From NCBI GenBank assembly GCA_003427395.1, contig BFEA01000255.1, forward strand, positions 418,338 to 448,272: a stretch of DNA of 29,935 nucleotides, read 5' to 3'. The translations under genes and the position numbers were made by a program. Positions 9,401-17,568 of this stretch are shown here, in pieces; position 1 is the stretch's first letter, and the number at the start of each line of letters is the position of its first letter. Under the pieces are notes generated by a model, which saw only the letters and a program-made list of their open reading frames with translations, made no database searches and had not been told where the DNA came from. This DNA is from Chara braunii (lineage: Eukaryota; Streptophyta; Charophyceae; Charales; Characeae).

Positions 9401-10037
9401 GGTATAGCAACTGAGCCCGGGAGAGATTAACGCAAAATCATTGCTATATTTCAACAGTTCATGGGTATAGCAATGACTGCGAACGCAACAAATGTTTCAA
9501 CAGTTCATGAGTAAATATTTTCATGGGCTCATTGGTACAACTTCATTTTGCGAACGCAACAAATGACTGCACAGACAATCCGCAGCAACATTCAATTTCA
9601 CAACGACAAAAGCAACCACTTGATGCTATGCTTTTCTATCCACTCGCTGAACCAATTCATGGCATGCGCATCTAAAAACCCGTGCAATTAAAAACGGAGC
9701 AAAAGCAACGACCGTCTCTTACAAAAGCAAATGAATTGCCGGAAGGGTTTCAGACTCCTATCCCAACGTTTCCAAGGCACTCTTTTTTTTCCCCTACATG
9801 GACGACACCATTCTGAATGATCGCTTACTTAAACAAGACCACACCACACTTGAATGTCGATCTGTTCACGACAAGGAAATACTTAAAAGTTAAAACGTCA
9901 CCTGGCTCCACACGCTGCTGATGCAATCGTGCCACAAACCGCATAACCTGTGCTGACTACAGACGCCTTCAACCGCGTCCCCCTACACGACAACTCCACA
10001 AACTACCAATCCCATTGTACAAATATACCATCAATCC

Positions 10038-10038
<1 letters not shown>
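9401..10038. other. no recognised gene; short dispersed repeats
   Basis: CAACAGTTCATGGGTATAGCAA-type phrases occur near 9395 and 9452, with a shorter relative near 9497. GCGAACGCAACAAATG occurs near 9478 and 9550. No coding or RNA feature is recognisable. Confidence 0.45.

Positions 10039-10069
<31 letters not shown>
10039..10069 (+). repeat. poly(A) run (31 A)
   Basis: Thirty-one A follow CATCAATCCC. It is probably a retroposition tail for a plus-strand insert to the left, but no element body or flanking duplication is evident. Confidence 0.7.
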
Positions 10070-10071
<2 letters not shown>

Positions 10072-10791
10072 ATCAATCTTTCAACCCATCTTGCAGGGCC
10101 AACACCCCACGCTGGCCGTCACTTCCATGATTGGCTGGCACGGATGCATCCCTAGCTCCACACCCCAAGGGTTGTCATTCTCTTCCAATTGTAGAGGAGG
10201 TTGTCATTGAACTCCACCCCGGCGTGCTGCACAACATCACTTTTCCCTTCCTTTCCCCCCCCTTCCATCTGTTCATCTCCCAAATGATGGCCCTATATGT
10301 CGATTTCCATATGTCGATGACGACTCGACGTAATATGGACTCGAAGTGCACTGCCTTGCGTAGCAAAAGCAATGGGTGGTTCAGTGCTTCTTTTTTTTTT
10401 TTTAGTGCTTTTGTTATTCAACTAATTGCAGATCAGGAGGTTTTTAGTAATCATAAGTTCGAATATGATGGGGCGATACTTAGCAATATCCTTGTTTTGA
10501 TGGAATGCCATAGGTCTATACAGTGATTAGGCCATTGAAAGTAGCTTTAGTTTATCAAAATGCTTTTTTGATTGCGCAAGAAAAAAATGCAACAAATGGG
10601 AACAAAGGACATCATTTCGTCAAATCTGTAGCTCTATTTTCCAACAAATAGACACATGCAATTATGTGAAAGGAATTCGCACCAGTTGCTCAGGTCGAAA
10701 CAATGGTGCAGAGATTGCTAAAGACCGAATGCATAAAATATGGTCAAACATCGTTGCATGTGTTCTCATATAAAATATATTATGCTCAGGC
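10070..10791. other. no recognised gene
   Basis: A plus-strand frame at 10131-10526 (131 codons) crosses a T12 run and encodes nothing I recognise. The region becomes AT-rich after about 10400. Confidence 0.4.
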
Positions 10792-10864
10792 GCTGGTCTC
10801 ATATTAAAATCAACTCCTTAAGGAATCCTAGGTGTCAAGGTGCTGGTCTCATATTAAAATCAAC
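10792..10864. repeat. 23-bp direct repeat, 50 bp apart
   Basis: A 23-bp block beginning GCTGGTCTCATATTAAAATC is identical at 10792-10814 and 10842-10864. A weaker relative, GTTCTCATATAAAATAT, lies just upstream at about 10761. Confidence 0.85.
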
Positions 10865-10986
10865 CAAAACACGTGTGGCATATGCTATGGTCCTAAACCT
10901 ACAGAAATTTTGTAAATACCGTACAGGAAGAAGGAAAGGCTCCCACGCAGCCGGACGACTTTGTTTTGGAACATAAGGTGTTAAAC

Positions 10987-11024
10987 CTGTCTCTTATACA
11001 CATCTAGATGTGTATAAGAGACAG
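10987..11024. other. Nextera mate-pair junction sequence (assembly artefact)
   Basis: CTGTCTCTTATACACATCT (10987-11005) is followed directly by its reverse complement AGATGTGTATAAGAGACAG (11006-11024). These are the Tn5 mosaic-end oligos joined as in a circularised mate-pair library. Natural DNA is very unlikely to hold this 38-bp palindrome, so the contig here was built from untrimmed reads. Confidence 0.97.
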
Positions 11025-11051
11025 GTTCTGTTTGACGATATATATATATAT

Positions 11052-11252
11052 ATTCCTATGACCAGCAAACCTACAGAGCTAAGAATGGAAAAAGAAGGAA
11101 AAGGAAACCCTACAGGTTGGAATGCTTGTGTTCCCCAAGGACAAATTATTTTTGAAATGGATGGGGCAAGTTTGTCAAATGCTGAAGCAGCTGCTACTTC
11201 AGCTTCACATAAATTGTGTTTGTCAACCAATTTGTTCAACGATCGTAATTAG
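11052..11252 (+). pseudogene. rpl16: L16-like C-terminal fragment, copy A (mitochondrial type)
   Basis: The frame reads MTSKPTELRMEKEGKGNPTG, then FEMDGASLSNAEAAATSASH and KLCLSTNLF, ending at TAG. This lines up with the C-terminal half of ribosomal protein L16, whose family pattern is KPxxxRMGKGKGN...G.(V/I).(F/Y)EMDG...A...A..KL...T.F. The fit is best to plant mitochondrial L16. L16 is a large-subunit protein near the peptidyl transferase centre. The first conserved RMGKGKGN residues are altered to RMEKEGKGN with one extra residue, and the N-terminal half is missing. It is most likely a nuclear copy of mitochondrial DNA or a chimeric read, since it begins only about 30 bp after the adapter junction. 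A genuine divergent gene piece cannot be excluded. Confidence 0.7.
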
Positions 11253-11283
11253 CCCAGACTCCTGACCTTGGGCAGTCTGATGC

Positions 11284-11321
11284 CTGTCTCTTATACACAT
11301 CTAGATGTGTATAAGAGACAG
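11284..11321. other. second Nextera mate-pair junction sequence (assembly artefact)
   Basis: This is the same 38-bp mosaic-end palindrome as at 10987. It separates two identical 234-bp segments (11048-11281 and 11328-11561). Apparent peptides such as MCIRDR and SLIHI in ORFs here come from translating the adapter. Confidence 0.97.
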
Positions 11322-11331
11322 GTCTAAATAT

Positions 11332-11532
11332 ATTCCTATGACCAGCAAACCTACAGAGCTAAGAATGGAAAAAGAAGGAAAAGGAAACCCTACAGGTTGG
11401 AATGCTTGTGTTCCCCAAGGACAAATTATTTTTGAAATGGATGGGGCAAGTTTGTCAAATGCTGAAGCAGCTGCTACTTCAGCTTCACATAAATTGTGTT
11501 TGTCAACCAATTTGTTCAACGATCGTAATTAG
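11332..11532 (+). pseudogene. rpl16: L16-like C-terminal fragment, copy B
   Basis: This copy is base-for-base identical, by eye, to the one at 11052-11252 and is offset by 280 bp. Divergence begins at 11562, where copy B continues into ACTGTGTCGGG while copy A runs into the adapter. Perfect identity next to adapter sequence points to one locus assembled twice, not to a real tandem duplication. Confidence 0.7.
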
Positions 11533-11598
11533 CCCAGACTCCTGACCTTGGGCAGTCTGATACTGTGTCGGGCGATGGAGCAAGCAATGGATGTCACT

Positions 11599-11684
11599 CA
11601 TTCATGACAAACGAGGGCCCCCGTCTCAGGAATGTCATGAATGGCCCCTGTACTGAGAGGGCGGGCCTCGTTTGTCATTGAATG
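11599..11684. repeat. foldback 1 with shared core
   Basis: CATTCATGACAAACGAGG (11599-11616) pairs with CCTCGTTTGTCATTGAATG (11666-11684), with one unpaired base. The loop contains a 31-bp core (11616-11646) whose reverse complement recurs in the foldback at 12238-12300. Confidence 0.8.
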
Positions 11685-12237
11685 CCTTCTGTTCATTTCT
11701 GCTGCTGTGCTGTGGGACACATTTTTTGAGCAGCTTAGGATAGAGTAAGTCGTACTGCGATACAAATGCTTTATGGGACGGTGGGCCTGGATCCAGGCAG
11801 ATGTTGCTTGCCGACAATGCAGCGACCCCACTTTAGTCACCAATGCCTCCACATTGTGGGCGTTCTTATTACCCCGGGAATAATGGTCTGCGCAGACAAT
11901 GTTTGATTGTTTGTTGTCGTTGTCAGTGACTTTTTTTTTTCCTTTTTTTTTTTTGTGTGTAACAGTAGTTTTTGTGCTGTCGGAGGAATTGAAGGCGAGA
12001 TCCTGACAAGAAAACGACAACAGTGATCACTTTTTTTTTTTTTTTGGGGGGGGGGGGAGCCTTTTTTTTTACACTACTGTTTATTTGTTTTCGTGTTTTC
12101 TCCCAGTCAATGTCTGGCTGTTCAATAAGCGACACAGGATCAGCACGACAATTAATATACTTCAGTACACTACTAAAGTGGGTTACCGTCTGAGGGGGAG
12201 ATCATGGATTTTGGCATCAGGAATGCTACAGAGGGGG
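11685..12237. other. no gene; T/A-rich spacer between foldbacks
   Basis: The spacer holds T10, T12 and T16 runs, a G10 run at about 12047-12056 and a T9 run near 12062. Lysine-rich minus-strand ORFs come from the T runs. It may be the body of a non-autonomous foldback element bounded by the two hairpins. Confidence 0.4.
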
Positions 12238-12300
12238 CAACCCTGTTACAGGAGGCATTCATGACATTCCTGAGAGGGGGGGCCTCCTGTTATAGGGTTG
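12238..12300. repeat. foldback 2 with shared core
   Basis: CAACCCTGTTACAGGAGGC (12238-12256) pairs with GCCTCCTGTTATAGGGTTG (12282-12300) at 17 of 19 positions. The core 12254-12284, with ATTCATGACATTCCTGAGA followed by G/C tracts, is the inverted counterpart of 11616-11646. GGATTTTGGCATC at 12207 and 12328 forms a short direct repeat around it. Confidence 0.8.
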
Positions 12301-12566
12301 GCAACAAAGGAGTGACAGAGAGCGCTGGATTTTGGCATCGGGGATGTCCGTACATGGCGGTAGGGGTGATGGAACCCACCTCTTAGTACAGGGGGCCCGG
12401 TTGGAGGGGAAGAATGGTTATATTATCTGCTGTTGCGTTCCCACACAAGCAGAAACGTAGGGGCTTCGGGATCCCCAGCCAGGCACAGCGTGGGACCAAA
12501 AGGGGCAGGGTTTCTTAGGGGCTAAAAGATTGGGGTTATAACCTTACTCAATTTTGCTGTTTGCCC
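12301..12566. other. no recognised gene
   Basis: GC-moderate sequence with many GGGG words. No ORF or RNA is recognisable. It may be the 5' part of the poly(A)-tailed element that ends at 12738. Confidence 0.35.
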
Positions 12567-12738
12567 GGGACACTGGGCCCAATTCCCTGTGGGCCTGATT
12601 CCCAGCATGTGTTGCTCTCCGTGAATAAGAAAGAGGAGCCGTCAAACCACGGTCCCTTACAACGAACACGGGCTCTTATCCCTACCTGCTGTAGGAGAGC
12701 CGGAGTCAACGGTTGTTAAAAAAAAAAAAAAAAAAAAA
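12567..12738 (+). mobile_element. retroposed tail related to the LINE 3' end, with poly(A)
   Basis: GGGACACTGGGCCC at 12567, then CCCAGCATGTGTTGCTCTCC at 12601, correspond to GGGACGCTGGACCC and CCAGCAGGTGTCGCTCCCC in the LINE 3' UTR at 26560. Poly(A) of 21 nt follows at 12718-12738. About 20 extra bases sit between the two motif halves. I see no ORF or target duplication, so the 5' boundary is unknown. Confidence 0.5.
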
Positions 12739-12870
12739 GGAAAACAACTTACTCTACCCTATGCTGATTGGAGGAGGTCACCGCGACCAAACTTTTTTCT
12801 CCTCATTTTCCTCAGCGTGCCTTGCTGTTATATTCCTAGCTCGCAGGTCCCCCGTCAGCAGTTCCCATTG

Positions 12871-12893
12871 AAAAAAAAAAAAAAAAAAAAAAA
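12871..12893 (+). repeat. poly(A) run (23 A)
   Basis: Twenty-three A follow CAGTTCCCATTG, only 132 bp after the previous tail. It may mark another short retroposed insert between 12739 and 12870. Confidence 0.6.
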
Positions 12894-14518
12894 GGTGGGG
12901 TGAAATGCATGGAATCATCTCCTGGCTTTTCATGTCCTCAAAGCTGCACTCATGCCCTCGTCTGTTGCAAGCGAGATGAAGATTCCTTGCTGCAGTCTTC
13001 CCTCGAACACAACGCACCCTCGTACCGGAAAGATAGCTTATACACATTCATTTTCAGGGTGTGTCATGGTCGGGGTAATACGTAGATCTCCACTTCGGCC
13101 GTATGAAAGAAAGGAGTGGAAATGGGATGACGTGTCGAAAAGAATGAGCAGGGGGCGAAGATGGATAAGAGTGTATTGCAACAAGCGCTCAAACATGTTC
13201 GAACGGTAGAAATAGACCAAACATTTTCCAGGTGTGTCTAGAAGGCGGGGACTGCTTTGCGCTCAGCTTGAAGGAGAAAGCGGACAAGGATTACAACTCA
13301 AATTTGTCATCGATGGCATGTCGGCCCACAACCAGACAATCAACCCTCCGAATCTGGCCAACATAGGAGCACCTGGGGGTGTGGCAGGGGTCTCCAGTCG
13401 CAATGGGGGGATCGAGGGTACTGAGGATATGGCTCCGAGCGAGAACATATGCCATGACCGTGGCAGCGGTAGTGAAACACAAAACATGTGGAAAGAATGG
13501 ACTCGACGCCTAAACATGTGGAAACAATGGACTCAAGGCCTAGTTCACCGAGCGGATGGAGAGCCGGGCACAAAGCACAAAGAAAAAGAAAACATTTTGA
13601 TCTTCCAAACGCTTTTCTGTTTTTTTTGGGCGCGCAGGGGAAACCCACCACTCGTCACAACGTGCGAAATTATTAAATCAATGCCAATGTGCTCAAAACA
13701 ATTGTATCGTTGAGTCGTTGACAACTAAGCAAGCAAAGGGTGGATTTCTTTTTTTTTTCTTTTCCAGGAAGGATGCTTATATATTTACAAAACAAGCGAG
13801 GAGTCGGGCCCGGCGTCCCTCACAAAAGGTGGTGCGGTCGGTGGGCGAGACATCACCGGTCAAACCCAAGGACAGCACCACTAACAGTCATCAAACGCTA
13901 ACTTCCATACTACCTAAACCGCTGCATAAAAGAATACCAAAGAAACACATGCAATTCATGTGATAACCATATCAGCAAAACGCACTCAAGTCTCAAGCAA
14001 AAACAAAATAGCAGAAAGTAAATAGGAAAAAAAAAGGGCAGAAAGGTGTGAACGCTCTGAAACCACCCAGACGAACCAAACTCACTCAAGAACCACCATT
14101 ATTCCTCTCACCTTCCTTACATCCTTTTTTTCTTTTTCTTTTGTTTTCTCCTTTTTTCTTTTTCTTTTTTCTCTTCTTTTTTCTTTTTCCCCCCTCAGTC
14201 AGTACTGTGCGAGAGTACTGTGATCCCCCTACACCTTACTTCTGACATTCCGGGTGTCAGAGCAGAACGCAGGTCCACAAAAGGACTCAAACAGAACCAA
14301 TCACCGTACTTGTACAGAAAGGACGGCTCAACAACGCGCCAAAAAAAAAATTGTAATTACCAAGGTATAATTTGGCCGCCTAACTCAACCGAAAGAGTAA
14401 AAAAAACTAGCTACACACACTACTGCACCCGCGCTCTAACGCCCCCCCCAAAACAAGGTATAAACCCAACAAAATCCAAACAGGTCAACAAAATCAAAGC
14501 CACATTACTGGGTCTACC
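12894..14518. other. no recognised gene; one unplaced ORF
   Basis: The longest plus-strand frame runs from an ATG near 13318 to 13713. Its product has no recognisable domain and includes a 30-bp tandem duplication (13482-13541, AACATGTGGAAA.AATGGACTC). Bases 14120-14190 are a T-rich tract on the plus strand. The stretch before the gap (14220-14518) is open but unrecognised. None of this can be called a gene with confidence. Confidence 0.25.
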
Positions 14519-15182
14519 NNNNNNNNNNNNNNNNNNNNNNNNNNNNNNNNNNNNNNNNNNNNNNNNNNNNNNNNNNNNNNNNNNNNNNNNNNNNNNNNNN
14601 NNNNNNNNNNNNNNNNNNNNNNNNNNNNNNNNNNNNNNNNNNNNNNNNNNNNNNNNNNNNNNNNNNNNNNNNNNNNNNNNNNNNNNNNNNNNNNNNNNNN
14701 NNNNNNNNNNNNNNNNNNNNNNNNNNNNNNNNNNNNNNNNNNNNNNNNNNNNNNNNNNNNNNNNNNNNNNNNNNNNNNNNNNNNNNNNNNNNNNNNNNNN
14801 NNNNNNNNNNNNNNNNNNNNNNNNNNNNNNNNNNNNNNNNNNNNNNNNNNNNNNNNNNNNNNNNNNNNNNNNNNNNNNNNNNNNNNNNNNNNNNNNNNNN
14901 NNNNNNNNNNNNNNNNNNNNNNNNNNNNNNNNNNNNNNNNNNNNNNNNNNNNNNNNNNNNNNNNNNNNNNNNNNNNNNNNNNNNNNNNNNNNNNNNNNNN
15001 NNNNNNNNNNNNNNNNNNNNNNNNNNNNNNNNNNNNNNNNNNNNNNNNNNNNNNNNNNNNNNNNNNNNNNNNNNNNNNNNNNNNNNNNNNNNNNNNNNNN
15101 NNNNNNNNNNNNNNNNNNNNNNNNNNNNNNNNNNNNNNNNNNNNNNNNNNNNNNNNNNNNNNNNNNNNNNNNNNNNNNNNNN
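14519..15182. other. assembly gap, 664 N
   Basis: The run of N has known sequence on both sides. The right edge begins with a Tn5 mosaic end (15183-15201), so the gap is a scaffold join made with mate pairs and its true length is only an estimate. Confidence 0.99.
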
Positions 15183-15201
15183 AGATGTGTATAAGAGACA
15201 G
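15183..15201. other. Nextera mosaic-end half junction (assembly artefact)
   Basis: AGATGTGTATAAGAGACAG directly follows the N run. It is one half of the junction seen complete at 10987 and 11284, and the other half is presumably hidden in the gap. Confidence 0.96.
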
Positions 15202-15743
15202 GTGTATGAGTGTGTATGTGTGTGACAGAGACATAAAGAGACAGAAAAAAAGAGAGAGAGACAGGAATCTGGTAAGGGGAGCTAGGCTAATCGATGACGT
15301 GACTATCTTCATCTGGTGCCTGATGAAGAATGGTGACGTACGAAGAGAGAGGATAATGAGACTGTTTGACGAGACGTATGATAATCGACTGATGGTAAAA
15401 AGGACCGACGAGGGGAGGGGCACTTGGGATTTTTTTGGGGACGAGGGTGGAAATAAAGAGTAATAATGAGGCGACGTGTCAGATCTATCCGAAGAATTTG
15501 GAGAATGTGTGGGCTGATGGGAGATGAAAGGATTTTGAGTCATACTCAGCAGCCAGTCAAAAGAAAGTTGTCATCGTGAGTGCCCTGTATAGGATTCAAC
15601 AGATGTCCTCTACAGATGGCCTGGCTGGTTTGGGTTTGTTAACGCTTAAACGACGACTGCGCTTGCAGGATTACCCAGGGAAAATGTTCAATGACTGTTT
15701 GAGGAAGTTCATTAAGGAGCCATCCCCCTCTTGGAAGAAATAG
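15202..15743 (+). pseudogene. reverse transcriptase remnant, Penelope-like
   Basis: This plus-strand fragment starts at the gap and holds RT motif C as GARLIDDVTIFI, then the motif-D area with YDNRLMVKRTDEGRGTWDF. A frameshift at the T7 run near 15430 leads to frame 3, which reads GTRVEIKSNNEATCQIYPKN, ENVWADGR, a TGA at 15525, then SYSAASQKKVVIVSALYRI and a run ending QDYPGKMFNDCLRKFIKE, with a stop at 15741. Sequence after motif C in Penelope-like RTs has a similar order: a YPxxL strand, an FLDxxx strand, then a Y.S....K..vv..l..R helix and a final GYP. Upstream motifs A and B would be in the gap. A closely related fragment lies on the minus strand at 28662-29100. Family placement is by pattern only. 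Confidence 0.55.
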
Positions 15744-15773
15744 GGCCTAAGATTGTGCAGCAGGTGAAATTTA

Positions 15774-15789
15774 GGGGCGGGAGTGGGGA
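15774..15789 (+). repeat. left target site duplication of the LINE
   Basis: GGGGCGGGAGTGGGGA is identical to 26679-26694, which lies five bases after the end of the LINE poly(A). A perfect 16-mer is unlikely by chance, though its G-rich composition weakens that. A shorter match, AGAAGGGGGG at 16345, was rejected because the 261-bp repeat continues through it unbroken. Confidence 0.55.
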
Positions 15790-15949
15790 GGGTAACTTGG
15801 TGAAACCACAATACACAGAGAGAGAGAGAGGGAACAACGGCAGGGACAACACACTAATTTCTGCAAGACTCTTGGCTGGACCGGCAGGGCGTTAGGGCGC
15901 TTAACGCACGCGCGGGGCAATCAAAGGCGCTGGATCATTCCACGTCACA

Positions 15950-16590
15950 GGCTGACGTGGCAACTGATCTGAATCACAGTGTGTGTCTACACAGTGATTT
16001 CCATATCGAGTTCTTCACAGCTGACGCTGAAAATCAGCGGCTAAATAGCTCATGCGTCGTTGCCAAAAGTCAACGACGGTGGAGAAGGATGGAGAATGCC
16101 CATTGATCTCCAAAGTGTGGGAAGAGTGTCGGTATGACTGTTCTCTACGGTTAACAGTGCGTGCGATATAGTTACAGAGCTGGTGTGAAGAGTGCATGTG
16201 ATATCGTGCAGGCTGACGTGGCAACTGATCAGAATCACAGTGTGTGTCAACACACTGATTTCCATATCGAAGTTCTCCACAGCTGACACTGGAAAGCAGC
16301 AGCTACATAGCTCATGCGTCGTTGCCGAAAGTCGACGACGGTGGAGAAGGGGGGGGAATGCCCACTGGTAACCAAAGTGTGGGAAGAATATCGGTATGAT
16401 TATTCTCTACGGTTAACAGTGCATGCGATATCGTGCCAGAACAAGTGTGAAGAGTGCATGTGATATCGTGCTCACAGGAGGTAGAGTATCGGTATGCCTG
16501 TTCTCTACGGTCAACAGTGCATGAGATATCAGGCCAAGAGCAGGTGTGAAGAGTGCATGTGATGTCGTGCCAGAGGAGGTGTGAAATCTA
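15950..16590 (+). repeat. 261-bp repeat in the LINE leader, two full copies plus partial
   Basis: GGCTGACGTGGCAACTGATC begins at 15950 and 16211, and the 261-bp units align throughout. The sub-block CTCTACGGT.AACAGTGC recurs at about 16142, 16405 and 16502, each followed by a GTGTGAAGAGTGCATGTGAT-type phrase. Tandem leader units are known in some L1 families (mouse monomers), where they carry promoter activity. Whether that applies here is inference. Confidence 0.85.
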
Positions 16591-16707
16591 CTTTTTCTTT
16601 CAAACACTCCACAAGAAGGGTTGCAAGAACACCCCAAAGGCTCCTCATATCAGCAGTACAGATGAGACTGCATCGTCGATCCGGGTGAGATTGACGTAAT
16701 TATTACG

Positions 16708-16920
16708 AGGTGAATTGGAGGATTAGTAATAACCCTACAGGTTCTAAGAGGTCATATTTCGAGGTGGTTGGAATATTGGTTGAGGTTAGCCGATCTCAGA
16801 TATCAAAGCAGACGGGGTGAATCGGAGGACTAGTAATAACCCTACAGATTCTAAGAGGTCATATTTCGAGGTGGTTGGAATATTGGTTGAGGATTAGCCG
16901 ATCTCAGAGATCAAAGCAGA
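16708..16920 (+). repeat. 107-bp tandem duplication in the LINE leader
   Basis: GGTGAATYGGAGGAYTAGTAATAACCC begins near 16709 and 16816. The rest of the unit, including GAGGTGGTTGGAATATTGG, is nearly identical. Confidence 0.9.
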
Positions 16921-17568
16921 CGAGGAGAGTCGGTTGCATATATTCGGAAAGAGGAGAGGAAAAATAGGTTGAAATGTATTACACGTTCTCATCAGGCCAA
17001 GAGGTGGGCAATGAAGGAAGGGGAACTATATTTTGGTGAGAACTATAAAGCAACAATCAAAGGTACACTCTAAGTCGAAGAGTAGTACACGTTCTTATCA
17101 GGATGGAAAGTGGGGTGTCAACTGTCTGTAATAGGCAAGAGACGGATCTCAGGCCAGATGTCGATAATCGATACGCAATCAATCATGATGGAAATAGGAG
17201 GGCGGAGAAAGGAGGGGGAACTGGAGCCAAGAGAGTCATAGGCGATAAGGAAAGTACTCTACGAGTCATCACTGGGATCTGCAGCCAGGCGAGAGTTTTT
17301 AACGACAAGGAAAAGTACTCCACGAGTCATCATTTCCAAGGCAAAGGAACGGTGTTGGTTTCAATTCCAACTACGAAGGTATATCATACGTGGCATCTCA
17401 ATCAGGAAGGTGCGTCATCATTTTCTGAACCCTAAGCCTGTTGACTCCCCATCCCCTCGATCGACAACTGGTTTCCGCCACGTCAGAAAGTATAATTTAT
17501 AGTAGTAATTTATTAGCATTCTTCTATCTTTTTATAAATCAAGAATTCAACAAAACAGCACATCAAAA
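16921..17568 (+). other. LINE leader next to ORF1
   Basis: A 110-codon frame (17103-17435) matches nothing known. A small repeat (CGAYAAGGAAAGTACTC.ACGAGTCATCA) occurs at about 17251 and 17303. The last 100 bp turn AT-rich, and ORF1 starts at AAAAATGAGG. I treat this as non-coding leader. Confidence 0.5.

Noticed and set aside
11048-11561. Real tandem duplication of an L16 gene piece
   Set aside because: The copies are separated by library adapter and are identical, so an assembly error is far more likely.
14220-15543. Long ORFs of 324 and 349 codons across the gap
   Set aside because: Most of their length is N and the remainder includes adapter sequence.
16345-16354. AGAAGGGGGG as the left target duplication of the LINE
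   Set aside because: It lies inside the second 261-bp repeat copy, whose homology continues on both sides, so no insertion edge exists there.
17103-17435. Extra gene before LINE ORF1
   Set aside because: No recognisable domain; it overlaps short leader repeats and has no supporting signal beyond being open for 110 codons.
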